The notes below the pieces were generated by a model. The model made no database searches and was not told the origin of the DNA. It was given only the letters and a program-made list of their open reading frames with translations. Of a DNA stretch of 64,000 nt, positions 34,009 to 45,880 are shown one piece after another; within the stretch, counting starts at the first letter, position 1, and every line of letters starts with the position of its first letter. The translations under genes were made by a program, and so were the position numbers. Origin of the DNA: Lithospermum erythrorhizon (lineage: Eukaryota > Streptophyta > Magnoliopsida > Boraginales > Boraginaceae); assembly GCA_019722365.1 (NCBI GenBank), contig JADFUC010000700.1, forward strand, positions 1 to 64,000. Direction: 5' to 3'.

Positions 34009-37000
34009 CTATACAAAAATCACCTCGAATTTACTACAATGGTTTTCCTTTATGTGATTCTCGAACTCAGTATTTCCTTTAAATTTGAAAGTATACAACG
34101 CTTGCCGTTGCGTCATGCTAAGTGGATATATTCTGTAAAGCTTGAGTTCATCGCTTCTTATTGACTTGGGGCGTTCATCTTTCCAAACAGGTACATGATT
34201 CAGAGATTTAAACTTCAACAAAACAGCTGCTTCCAAAGCCTCCACGGTCAAGTTATCCGACCTGTAATGAGAAATTGTTGTTCACGTTTAAAAATTTAAA
34301 ATAAGATCATACAGACTTCAGAGGGTACAAACAACATCGAGGATTCTGCACATTACGTTTACCAAGTTCATAAAAAAGAAACAGTACCAATGAATTACTC
34401 AATGCTTATAAGGACCTTTGGGCCAGCTTTATTGTTTGACATTCATAATTATCAGCATACGGAATTAAAATTATACTCCCTCATCCCAAAAGATTGACAA
34501 GTTATATATATTAAATTTCATTAAACCTTGACAATCTTTTTGGGCCAAGGTTAGTACATACTGAAATAACACAGGAGACAGCATTACCTCAAGAAAATAC
34601 AGAAATAACACAGGAGACAGCATTACCTCAAGAAAATGGATGTCATCTCGAATCTCCCTCTTTCCCTGACATATAAATGGTAGACAGTTTGAGAGCCTCT
34701 AGTACACATGCAAGGTCGTTTTTTTAAATTTGGATTCTCCTCTTCTTTTTGTCGGATCTTTGTTGCCAGAAAAATGCACAATCGGCAAGATGAGTGAACG
34801 GCAGACATATCAATGAGGGCTTTGAAAGAATCAGAAGGGCCTTCATATTTCCATCTAAATAACAAAGATCAAATCAGAGCTAGACTGCTGGAACTACCAT
34901 GCATATTAAAAAACTAATTTTTTTACTTGCATATAATATCTGTTGCAAATCAAACATGAGGCTCTGCTTAGATTCAAAAAACTTTTATACCTATCTTTAA
35001 AAAATATTTTTTTCCCTTTCGAGTATTTTTTTGGAGCTATCAGCAATGTTTTTCAATTTAGCATTACACAGATTCTTTATTTTTATATGGATCAGTTTTG
35101 ACTTTTAGGGAAGGGGCAAGTTCCTTTAACTAAGCAGACCCTAAAAAATTCAAGTCAGACATGTGAAAATGTATGGTTTCCATTGAAGACAACAATCAAT
35201 TTAGTTACCTCAAAGTTTTATTGTATGCACTAGGATTCTCAGCCAGGTACTTCATGGTTTTGGAAACTTCATTAGCCTCTCTTAGCTCCTTTATATGTAA
35301 GAGTGAACCAGGTGCAGGAGCAAAATCTTGGATATTTGGAGCGCCTACAACCACGGGAACAGATCCTACACACTTCAAATAATTAACAACAGATGCAATA
35401 GAAAAACGTTGTTCAATGCTAAGCCGAGGACTGCTAGCCAGGCCTTCTCTTAAAAAACATCTACTTAGTATGCATTGTCTCATAGTACATGTAATTACAA
35501 AAATAGATGTCGAGATTGTCATAGACACATAGATCAGAAATTTTGGAAAGAGAACAGAATCACAAGCGTCAAACATTTTCCAATTGGCAGTGCTTATCAT
35601 TAGGTTTTCAGCTGTATATATCCTATTTGATCATAATTTTTGTATAAGAATTTTCAAATGTACACTATAAATCTTAATGATCCATCTAACCTAGATGATA
35701 TTGGTATCTACTTTGTTTCAAATGCGTTGTCACCTTTTTCAAGGATTATATGCAGACTATTCATAGTTTGAAATGCTAAAGCATTTAATGCCGTAGGGAC
35801 ACATGAGTGCATAATATATCATGTACTAAATGTGCTTGAACTTAAACAAAGAAAAACTAACAAGAATAGGAATAGACAAAATAAAAGGAACGACCACTAG
35901 GAAAAATAATAAGCCCTGACTTGAAGATAAATAGATACAGTACCAGCTACAAGAGACTGGAAGAACTTCTCAGTGACATAATCATCTTCATTCGAATTTT
36001 CAAAAGCAAAGCTGAACTTATACCGCTTCAGTGTTTCAACTTTGTCCACTGTAACAACGGAATGTAAGAATTACATTTGAGAAGGGGCTATAGATCTACC
36101 ATAATCAGAGAATAAATCGCCAGGCAAACAAAAATAATTCACTAAGACAACAAATGAGTAAGCACTACTCCCTTCATCTCAGTTTAATTAATCATAACTC
36201 AAAAGTACTTTATTAAGATAATATTTGGTTTTACTATTTTTAATGAGAGAGAAAAATATTAACCAATGAACATAAGAATATTAGAAGACAAAAGAGACTT
36301 TTTTTAACTCCAATACAATAAGTATAAAGTAAACAAACAATTTAATGAAACAAGAAGATTTTGCTAGATGATCAATCAAACTGAGACGGAGGAAGTATAT
36401 TTTAAAAGCTCTTGCAGCAGTTTCAATCAGCTAATGGGTATTCAAATATCTGCAACCACTGTCCAATAATTCACTTCTGAGAATGAAAAACATTTGGCAA
36501 TTTGAAGCAAGGAACTCCTCTACTATTTTTTTTCTTTTTTCAAAAACCTAGCAGGAGGTTTGAACCCGAGACTACAGATGAGTGTCTAACCACAACACCA
36601 AACCCTTCACCCCATGACTCCACAAGTACAAATGAGTGTCTAACCACTACATATGGTATAAAGAAATATAACAATGTCAAAATCACACATCATTCAGTTT
36701 TTTCATAAGAAAAGGCTTATGCTCAAGTGTGATCTAAGAATTCAATATAAGGTTTTTTTTTAACATCAATAATCCTGGAAGCATACCACGAACGGTTGCT
36801 TCTTCCAAGGCGTAATGCAATATCAAGAGAAGTCAATATTTTCAATGGAGTACGTTATCTAAGTACACACCTTTACCGCCACGATTACGATGACAGCTCC
36901 CATAAGAATCAATCTTAACTTCAGCCCTCTCAAGGGCTTTAAGAGCTTGTAAGCGAAAGTTCAGAGCTTGACAATTAGAAATGAAGGCTGCTGCCAATGC

Positions 37001-38711
37001 TTTCTCGGTTTTAGGTTGGACAGGAGCCATAATATCATACTCAGCCCAAGAAAAATAACCAACAGGAACATCTGAAGAGAGACTAGTTGTCATAACAATA
37101 TTGTATCCGTTCCTGAATGAATTTAACATTTAACATAAATTAATTCCTGTGGAATAATGGCGACCACATGTTTCAGAGAGTGGAATCATGAAGGGTATGC
37201 ATATCATTCTATGAGCAGGTTTTGAAGTTTTAATATTAAGTATGATTAAGCAAATTATTACAATTCTACATGGTATATGAAGCAAAACCAACTGAAACTG
37301 CTAAATTGGCAGCTAGCATACAATGGGCATGATTTTGTCTACAGGGAGCTCTGTCCTTCAATATAATATGTGAATCTAAGGGAGGCTAGCAACCAGAGAA
37401 GCATAGTTTGAGGTCTCAGTTAAGGTCTAAGAATGTTAGCATGAAAGATAACTTAGAAAATAAGGTAAAGATGAAAAAAGAGAAGATTGTTTTGTTTTAG
37501 AAGGAGGCTGTACAAATACAAATGAACAAGTACATGGCATTTTGGTTTTGCTATGAGGCATATACCAAGGTGCTTACCCACCGTCTTGCTGTACTAATGT
37601 TGATCTCAGGATAATACTTAGAAGACTCCATCGATCGAAGCACAGAAAACACACCACCATGAGTTGCAAATGCAGCATCAACCTTCTCACTGGAACCATC
37701 TTTAAACTTGCAACCCACGTCACAAGTCTTGAAATCCTAAGTACCGTCCAAAAGGAAATAACACACTTACTTTAAAACTCAGTTTTTTTTCAAAATTTCT
37801 AATCATTAGACATACACCAGCCATTGATTATTATACATAGCAATTTGTCCTAGCATCAGCCTTCACTTGTGAATTTATTTTTCTTCCACAGCTCTTTCAA
37901 ACATACAAGACTTAAAATCTGAAGAACCACTCAAAGAAAATACATAACATTTTGGATAAGTCCTCTTCAGTTTCTAACTTTCTACTACAGCTATTAGTTT
38001 CTAGACTAAAGATCGTTTCTTTTTTCGTATAACAAAGCTCTGCAACAGAGAAATGATCACATAAGGAAAAGATAAATAATGCACTTCAATGTTCTGATTC
38101 TTCTCCCTCGCATGTAAACAATTCACTCATTAACCAATTTTGTAGCTTTCATTAACATATATAATTATGTTAATAGTGAAGTACATCAAAATACTAGCAT
38201 TTAACATAAATATTCCACAAAATACAATACCACATACATACAAATACTAACTTTAGTTCAAAAAATAAAAAACCAACAATCAAAATTCAATCTTTAGATG
38301 AAGTGAGTAAAAAAACACATGAAAGTAGAAACGAACCTCTTCTTCACCACTAATGAATATTGGGTTTTCCCTAAAATCCCTGAAATATTGAACCGAATCT
38401 TCCTTCTCTAACCAAGCTTCACAGCTTTCAAGCTCATCTTCACCACTATAAGCAAGCATTTTATAAGACAAAGACGACGTCGTAAATTGGTAAAACGAAT
38501 TAACCAAATCTGCATTTTTCACCAAATCAAGTCTACCCAAAAACATTAATTCAGCTATCACTACTAACCCCACGAATATTGGAAGAAGATTTGTACATTT
38601 TCTCTTATAACTATTATTATTATTATTTGCATCAAAATTGATGTGATTATTGATTGAAGATCTAACTGAAATTGTTGAATCTTCCATTCTGGATAATCTT
38701 TGGTTACTCAT
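34009..38711 (-). CDS. FUT11: Core alpha-1,3-fucosyltransferase A (FUT11/FucTA type), 7 exons
   Basis: Golgi type II membrane GT10 enzyme that transfers fucose from GDP-fucose to the innermost GlcNAc of complex N-glycans. Exons: 38711-38337, 37736-37582, 37112-36871, 36048-35944, 35365-35209, 34854-34627, 34261-34009, joining in frame to 504 residues (Arabidopsis FUT11 about 501). Residues 1-41 are a cytosolic tail with a basic stop (YKRKC). About 42-59 ([18 protein letters not shown]) is the signal anchor. [17 protein letters not shown] follows, then the catalytic domain with [20 protein letters not shown], the GT10 signature at 267-293 ([20 protein letters not shown]), [15 protein letters not shown] (CxxC) and [13 protein letters not shown]. 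The C-terminus is complete. The exon 3 donor is ambiguous by six nucleotides (36871 or 36877). Introns 3 and 6 hold MITEs and a SINE, and exon 6 has a duplicated donor region. Confidence 0.95.
34476..34554. mobile_element. Short (~80 bp) Stowaway-like MITE in FUT11 intron 6
   Basis: The left half CTCCCTCATCCCAAAAGATT and the right half, read inverted, CTAACCTTGGCCCAAAAAGA, pair as terminal inverted repeats over most of the element. TA flanks both sides. It is essentially a hairpin with a small AT loop. Confidence 0.6.
34563..34637. repeat. Tandem duplication covering the FUT11 exon 6 splice donor
   Basis: A 36-base segment at 34563-34598 is repeated exactly at 34602-34637 (period 39). Each copy carries the end of exon 6 (CTTGAG on the minus strand) and its donor GTAATG. 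Using the second donor would add 39 nt and bring an immediate in-frame TAA, so only the upstream donor (exon end 34627) gives the full protein. Confidence 0.85.
36168..36395. mobile_element. Stowaway MITE (228 bp) in FUT11 intron 3
   Basis: Termini CTCCCTTCATCTCAGTTT and AAACTGAGACGGAGGAAG are near-perfect inverted repeats flanked by TA. The interior matches the degenerate copy at 16790-17088. It is intact in form and non-coding. Confidence 0.85.
36524..36660 (-). mobile_element. tRNA-derived SINE in FUT11 intron 3
   Basis: On the minus strand an A-box-like TGTGGTTAGACACTC (about 36580-36594) precedes a B box GGTTCAAACC (36557-36566) at tRNA-like spacing. An A-rich tail follows (complement of the T-run at 36526-36540). 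A phrase containing the A-box region, GAGTGTCTAACCAC, is repeated at about 36636 in a tandem-like arrangement. Confidence 0.55.
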
Positions 38712-40010
38712 CTTATAGGAATTAATTAAACACGATTTTAAATGAAATTTAGGGATTCAATCAATGAGAATGAATCAAGAAAATAAAGAAACGAAGATTA
38801 GAGAAAACAAGGGCGAAATGACAAAACTAACCTTATCTCATTCTTATAAAACAAATATGACTTAAATGCATTGACTGAAACTATACACACACCAAAGCGA
38901 TGATATTTTCGGCAAGGTGAAATAGTATTTTGCCGCTATACACATCGCCGAACATAATAGGTGTTTATAAACATATAGCGAATTAACCGGATGTAAAACA
39001 CAACAACTTGTGATTCGACCATTGCTTGTATAAAAACAAGCGAATCGCTTGTTTGCTAAGCAGCGTACAATTATTTGTTTGTTTTGTATATAGCAGATAT
39101 ATTTATGCTTATTACGGATCAAGCGAATTTTATGTGTTTGTTTGATATGAGCATTGTATTAGCTTGTTTGTTTATGCATCTGTCTGAAGTGAAATGAAAT
39201 AAATTAATTACATAAGAATGACTTAAATAATTAATTACATAACAAATATTAAATATTTTATTACATAAGAATGAATTAAATATATTACATAAGAATGAAT
39301 TAAATACTATACATTGAATGAATAAATAACTAATTACATAAAATGCATTAAATAATTAATTACATAAAAATAAATTATATAATTAATTCATAAAATGCAT
39401 TAAATAATTAATTACATAAGAATAGATTAATTAACAGTAAGAAAATAGCTTCACTTGATTTGAATACGTGTCAACATGATTATAAAATAAATGCAATATA
39501 CCAAATTGAATTCCATGGCACTATTTGAACTAACAACTAAATATAATGTTAGATTTAATGGTTTCGTATAGAAAATAATTCGGTTGTCCATTAATAGCGT
39601 TGAATGGATAATTTAAACTTGTTTTGTAAAATAAGCAGTGAATAATTAAGCTTGTTTGCCTTGACCGTGGAAAGAACTTCGGTTGACACACAACGAGCCG
39701 AGCCTAGTGTTAATGACCTTTGTGTGGCCAAGGCTAGATGTGGCCATAGCCTTGCGAGCAAGTCTCATTAATATAAATATCAATCCCAATCGAATTTTTT
39801 ACGGTATTATTGCAAATCGATAATTATTTAATATGAAATTATCGAGAATATATGAAATTATGATAAATTGTGCATCAAAGAATATGAAAATGCATCAAGA
39901 TTATGAAATTATAATAAATTTTTGTATTAATACGTTCAATTTTGGTAAATCGATGCAATAAAGTACCAAATTATTGCGTGGTTCAACTAACAACTAAATA
40001 AAATATTCAT
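38712..40010. repeat. AT-rich spacer with TTAATTACATAAGAATGAATTAAATA-type repeats
   Basis: From about 39195 to 39430 short variants of AATTAATTACATAA.AATG recur at least eight times at irregular 20-40 base spacing. Similar repeats (ATTACATAAATTAAATAATG, with GAGCGAAT) reappear at about 42780-43050 on the other side of the plant-mobile-domain fossil, so they may be subterminal repeats of one element. Confidence 0.5.
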
Positions 40011-40013
40011 GAT

Positions 40014-40208
40014 TAAACAACCATGAAAGAATTCGGTTGTTTACCGGTAACCATGGAAAGAATTGGGTTGTTTGTCAACAGCTTCATAGAAATAATTCGG
40101 TTGTTGCACAACAACCCATAGAAATAGTCGGTTGTTGCACAACAACCATAGAAAGAACCGGTTGTTGCCTGACAACCATGGAAAGAATTGGGTTGTTGCA
40201 CAACAACT
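40014..40208 (+). repeat. ~31-bp tandem repeat with stem-loop units, about 6 copies
   Basis: Units read CCATAGAAAGAATTCGGTTGTT with variants. The inverted repeat GGTTGTTG-CA-CAACAACC occurs at 40099-40116 and 40130-40147, and near-copies at 40160-40177 and 40191-40208 (spacing 30-31). Each unit can therefore form an 8-bp stem. Open frames through the array on both strands are shadows of the repeat. Confidence 0.75.
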
Positions 40209-40559
40209 TGACGCGGTTGACAACGCGCTAACGGCGCGATGTGACAACACATACCGCCCGGTTTTTATAGCCTACTTGCACGGTTTTGATGGTAAGCGAC
40301 TGAATTTTCATGGTTTTGATGGTAAGCGAGCCGAATTGTACCGTCTTAAATACAACCCAATTCTGCCATTTGACACATCGGCTTCAATAAATTTCGTGAG
40401 ATTTGTTGTGGAAGCTTTCAACTCAAATTTTGTGTTCATCAAAGCAATTAACAATTCAATAAACAAGTAGTAAAAATTTAACCATTTGTTTATATTCTCT
40501 TGAGAATTTATTTCTATATGAATTGTGCCCAACTATGCCATGAAGTATGAGTAAGATAT

Positions 40560-42530
40560 TAAAGATGGCCCGTCGTAGACGGCGACTAATGTCGGAATGT
40601 TCGGGAGGCGAGGAGTATTGCGGAGTCGGATTGAGGCAAAGTCAGCCGGTGGAAGACCCGATTCAACAACCCAGTTAATCCTTTGGCAATGCAGAATTAT
40701 ACCCGGTCGAGCAACCCGATTCTAATAAATGGAAACGCGTGCGAAGAAACATCTGTAGTTCAGCGGCCAGTCCATCGTTTCCCTGCGTGCGAGGAAGCAT
40801 ACCCGGTACAACAACCCGTCCCGGCGTCGGCCCGCGAGGAAGACGTCAAAACATAGGTTTGCCAAACTATAGGCCCGGTATACTAATGAGCCCGTGCACA
40901 GGGGCCCCGAAATCCGGAAGTTACGATGGGCTTCCAAAGATTCATTTAGCGGCGTGTGGGAAAGATCCGGCCCAGGCGAGCGTCGTACTTGGATTTCAAA
41001 CAAGGGATAGAGCAACAACGGTTGGTCTTGCCCGCTAATGGCATTAGGTGGATACTTGTCGCTGCGGCGGGATCGATCATGTCCCGGAAATAACATTTCA
41101 GACACCAAACTCGGCCTTGGTAGCCGGCTTTGTGGCGGTGGCATCCGAAATGAACTCCTTCCATATGCCTTTTGGAAATGATGTACAGTACTCTGCTTGA
41201 TGTGTACGCTATCTTAAGGAATCCCCATTATTGTAATTAGATCTGTGCGGGCGGGCCATCTGATCTTGGGTGCCATACTTGATAAGTCGTGTTTAGACGA
41301 GAAGCTTGATAGGAGTGTGCTGCTATTGAAGAGCATCAAAATTTGGCATACGGGGCGTAGTGGACCCTAATAGTAAGGCTCGTGCTACACATTATTATTC
41401 TTTGGGAACGACATTGTTTTGTCGATAAATGCAGGACGAACACTCCGGTCTGATACTTAGACTTCGTTGGAGCATGTCGATAGAGTCGGCGAATATGCTT
41501 GGGGTGCCGGTACCCTCGCGTACCTTTACACGCGCCTAGGAAAGGCGTCGAGGTGAATCAAGGCAACTGGCTGGGTGTATAACTCTACTTGAGGTACTAA
41601 GTCATGTATTTATTAAACTCAATTATTCATGTTTATATTTGAAGAAAACTAATCTCATTATTGTTTTTGTATTGCAGTGTTGGATCTATGAGTACTTCCC
41701 GTTGTTCAGCCGACCCGGAGGTACCACGTGGCTGCCAGGCCAACCAAGAGGCGCGATGGGTGACGACACCACCAGCCTGCTTGACCACGGCCGAGGCTGG
41801 CTGCTATAGGAAAGATTGGATCGGATGACATTGAGACATGTATGAAAAATATATATTTGCTTTGTATAACATTGTATGGAAAAATACTTAAATTGTTCCC
41901 ATTTATCTTAACCGGATCGTGTGGACACCTATGGGCCCATCTCCTCCCATCCCCACCATGTCATATCACGGTTATGCGCTTCTTGAATGTCAATGAGCGT
42001 ATATGCCGGAGAAAGGATTACTGACAGGTTCGGGAGGTTATTTGATCAGCCCAGCCCGTTGGGCTTAGAGAGGGACTTGACTTGTAGGTAATGTGCGAAT
42101 ATTCAAGAAAGTGTCTGGAGATTCGGATTACAGATTTAGTGCAATTTCACCATGTTCAACCCTACATGATGGGTCCCCACATATATAAATTCTGTGCCGA
42201 TGCGTAGATCGTGTTCTCGGCCTCGCGGCGGTATGATGTTGTTAAAGTGTATTTTCATCACATATATTATATTGTTTATTATCATATACTAACATATTAT
42301 TTTCTTGCGTTTCATTACGGATTTCAAATATGACAGCAGCTCCTCGATATCTGGCGCTACGGAGACACATCGTCCGTACATGCAAGCTGAGTGGGGCATT
42401 ATGTCAACTTGCCGGAGACGAGGAGGTTGCCGGTGTGCATCGAATCCGATGAAATCGATGGTAGGGGCGATCACTTGGCGCGGCCTTCCGGCCGAAGCGA
42501 TTTCCTCTGCCCCTCGGCTATGGTAGCATA
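40560..42530 (+). pseudogene. Plant-mobile-domain (PMD/MAIN-like) gene fossil
   Basis: Plant mobile domains occur in MAIN/MAIL proteins and in many MULE-type transposons. In broken frames the stretch 41040-42060 reads, in order: SALVAGFVAVASEMNSFHMP (near 41110-41165), VRAGHLILGA (near 41250), CLDEKLDRSVLLLKSIKIWH, YYSLGTT, WGAGTLAYL-like, SRQLAGCITLLE, an intron-like gap with GT at 41594 and AG at 41677, then CWIYEYFPLFSRPGGTTW (41678 on) and VWTPYGP-like residues near 41925. FHMPFGN, the LAGC.TLL stretch and W.YEYFP are the landmarks I recognise. Stops and frameshifts are frequent, so it is dead. The flanks (40560-41030 and 42060-42530) share its higher GC content and probably belong to the same element. 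Confidence 0.6.
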
Positions 42531-42769
42531 GCTATCGAGTTACAATGCCACCAGAATCCAAGACCAAAACAACCCGGAAGGATAACCGGGAATGATTAGT
42601 TTCAATTGTATTTTTCGGATATGATAAATGATGTTTTTACATGTTCTGATGCGTTTATTTATTTTTCTATCCGATAATTATAGTAAATGTTTACTATTTT
42701 TTACATTAATGCAAATTCACCAATAAGTTAACGCTTACTAAGTTAACCTGAAGCGAGACATGATTCACG

Positions 42770-43600
42770 TGCATGACGACATGATTCACTATTAAGTAAT
42801 GAGCGAATTACTCTCATGTTTATGAGTAATTACATAAAAATGAGTTAAATAATGAAGCAGATAGATTACATAAATTAAATAATGAGCGAATGAATTACAT
42901 AAATTAAATAATGAGCAGATAGATTAAACAATAAATTAAATAATTAAATAATGAGCGAATGAATTAAATAATGAGCGAATGCATTAAACAATGAATCAAA
43001 TAATTAATTACATGAAAATAGATTAGATAATGAATTAATTAATGAGCAATTACTCTCTCATGTTTGTAAGAAAATGAAGCGTTTTTCACTTTGCTTAAAA
43101 TATTATGAAATTATTATTGCAAACTAGCAAAATTCGAAATGTGGTTGTTGTCGAACAAGCGATACCCTTGATACTTGTTTCGTAACAAAGCGAATTCAAG
43201 CCATGCTTGTTTCATAGCTCTTAATTTGAGCCATGCTTGTTTTGTAACAAGCCGAATTACTTTGTTATGGAACTAACTGAATTTTTCATTCGCTTGTTTA
43301 CTAACTAACATGGAGAAAAGAATTACTTTATTTCTTAACAAACATGAAACTTGTTAGGTAGGGGTAAAATAGTAATTTCACAACATTCATTTCTTGTTTT
43401 TGAATAGTATTATTATAACGATTCGGGTTTTGACATGGATTTAGGAATTCATTAAATTTAATATACTAATAATTTGATTTTGATATATGTATACGAGTTA
43501 CTTTGTTAACTTGTTTCGGACCAATATGTACATGGATTTAAGAAGTTGTAACGCGTAGACAGATTTTAATTATTATTTATAATGTACTCGTACCAATATA
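42770..43600. repeat. GAGCGAAT/ATTAAATAATGAG repeats and flanking AT-rich DNA
   Basis: From 42790 to 43030 the phrase AATAATGAGCGAATGAATTA recurs at least five times with variations. Just downstream (43140-43300) AGCCATGCTTGTTTCATAG and GAGCCATGCTTGTTTTGTAA form another repeat pair, echoing CGCTTGTTTGC-type phrases at 39020-39060. These look like subterminal repeats of the element that carried the mobile-domain gene. Confidence 0.45.
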
Positions 43601-45880
43601 ATAAAAATTCTTTGGGAAAATTCTTCTAGGTGTAAAAATAATTTATCAAATCGATTGAGGTTCGACTATTAATATATTGTTCTCTAAACGGATTGCCATT
43701 TAGCGGAGATCTTTGGAGGGCTTAGATTTAGTTTGGACTTGGTTGGACTTAAGTCTTGATTTAGGCGCCTGGAATGAAGCTGAATTTGTTTATGTGATCC
43801 TGAGCTGGACTTGAATTTGTGCTTGGATCATTATATGATCTTAAGCTGGACTGATTTGTGCCTCGATTTGGATGTGAGACGGATAGAGATGCGGACAATG
43901 TAATCGGTGGATAGAATACTTAGTATCGAGACTTGGTCGTTGACTTGGATATGGTCTAGCCAGGAAACCATAGCGGCGTATATTCATATGGTTATGCAGA
44001 CTTGATCTTGGTCTTTAGACTTGAGTTGTGGGACTTAGACTTGATTTGGCTATGTCTGGCTAGGGTGCTAGCGGCTTGATTACATGCGGCTAGACTAAGT
44101 TCGGTGCATAAGCGGCTTTCTCTTGATCTCAGTGCTATCTGTGTAGATATGCTTTATTCTTTGTCAAAGGAGGGTCCTTTAGCGGCTTACTCCGTGTTTC
44201 TTAGCCAGGAGATAGGGGTCATGCAACATATTACGCTATGATTTACTCTGGAGGCTTTTTGAAGCTTAATCTATAGTTTTATTTGATTTATGAGATGAAT
44301 AGTCGATTCTCATCCCGATTTTATTTTAATCTTGAAATTGTGCGTTTGTGCAATTAATTCAACCTTGTGCCTTGTTTTAGGCGCCTATTTTGGTGATGGA
44401 GATGAAGAATTTTTGTGTTCTTTCTCCGTTCTTCAATTTAGGCACCTGTTTTGGTTTATAGGTTGAAGATTTCAGTGTTTTTGCCTCCGTTCTTGGCTTT
44501 GAGAGCATATTTTGGTTTGGAGGATGAAGATCTGAGTGTTTTTGCCTCCTCCACCACCTAAAGTGGTGGAATAGTTGAAGATTTATATGTTTTGTGGTGT
44601 TTTTCACCTAAGAAAGCAACAATCTTCAAAGATTTTCTATGAAGAAATACCTTATGAGTTGTTCTTATGCTAAATTCTCTCAGGAGCTTTTTGTAGTATT
44701 TTTTTGGTGGTGAATGTTGTGAAATTTCTGTTATGAGGGATGAGTTATTTATACGCTTTCGGGCCTTCTTCTGATTGGTTGATCCACGATCACATGAATT
44801 ACGATCTTAATCGTTTATTTTGAGGCAAGATCTGGACCGTCAAATATTTAATATTAAAATAATATTAATATTTCTTTGTTTGGAGACCACGACAAAAAGT
44901 GCAGGCTTTCTTGTGCAAATTCAACTTGATTTGCCGTAAAAGTTTAGGTGTTGTGCAAAGGTTTACGATACGTACAAGCTATGCGAGGATCAATTCATAA
45001 TTTTATAAAATTGAAGGACCACGCTACAATTAATTACATATTTAAACACAAAATAAAAGCGATCATTATCTCCTCCGCCTCGGCGTTTACGCCTACATCA
45101 TGATTCATCCACTTTGTCCGAAGTATTACTTCTTCCATTATTTATTCTTCGGCTTTCTACTCGGCGACCTTTCCTCACCACCACCCATCTTCTTCTTTGT
45201 TTTTCGAGGGTTTTCTTCTATATAATCCTCTTTTTATTTCCAGTTATATTAACATATAGAATTCATCTCATTCTAATGGTTTAATTTTAATTCCATTTTT
45301 CTATATTCAATTGAATATTCATGGTTGACTATATCAGTTTTGACCCCATGTGTTTTAATGTGTGTTTCTATTAAAATAATAATTTGAAATTGTTGGAACT
45401 TCTTGTGAATTTTAAAAATAATACATGATTTCCTAAGATTGCTTCTTTATTTCTACTAATTGTCTTGAAGCGTTTTTTGAAATTGAATGGTATAATGATG
45501 TAATGAATATTCACGAAAGCAGTTATTTGAATGGAGAATTAATTATTTACTTTGCCATCTTGCTTTGGTGGCCAACTTTCTTACTATAAGTTGGCTCATA
45601 CCAACAATAATGAATCGAGAAAGAAGCTTGACAAACAATATTTTGTCAACTCATATAGGTTGTTTATCCACAGGGGGTGACATAGTTGCTAGGCCTCGTG
45701 CACACTTCGAGGCGGATCCACTGAAAGCATCTTAAAAGAGGCGACATTGTCCGACTCGGCTAAATTTTCTATCTCCAATTTATATTTTAGAGACAACAAT
45801 TTTAAGAAACTCGTTACGCTATGTTGCTACGTTGATTTTTCTGGTTCTAGTTCTAATGATATTAACAAGCCGTTTCGTTT
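43601..45880. other. Repeat-derived region with a minus-strand promoter-like patch
   Basis: About 43730-44120 is built of irregular TTGGACTT/CTTGATTT/GGATTGG-type phrases. At 44370-44570 a ~65-base unit (GTTTTTGCCTCCGTTCTTGG, GTTTTGGTTTATAGGTTGAA) repeats about three times. On the minus strand TATAAATA occurs near 44747-44754 followed by a C/A-rich leader running into those repeats. The whole looks like an LTR or 5' region of an unidentified retroelement. No intact protein. Confidence 0.35.

Noticed and set aside
35205..35600. 131-codon minus-strand frame
   Set aside because: Only its end (35209-35365) is FUT11 exon 5; the start is intron read-through.
40739..41144. Opposing open frames of 99 and 140 codons in GC-richer DNA
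   Set aside because: They lack recognisable domains, lie in the mobile-domain fossil island and are explained by the low stop-codon frequency of that GC-richer DNA.
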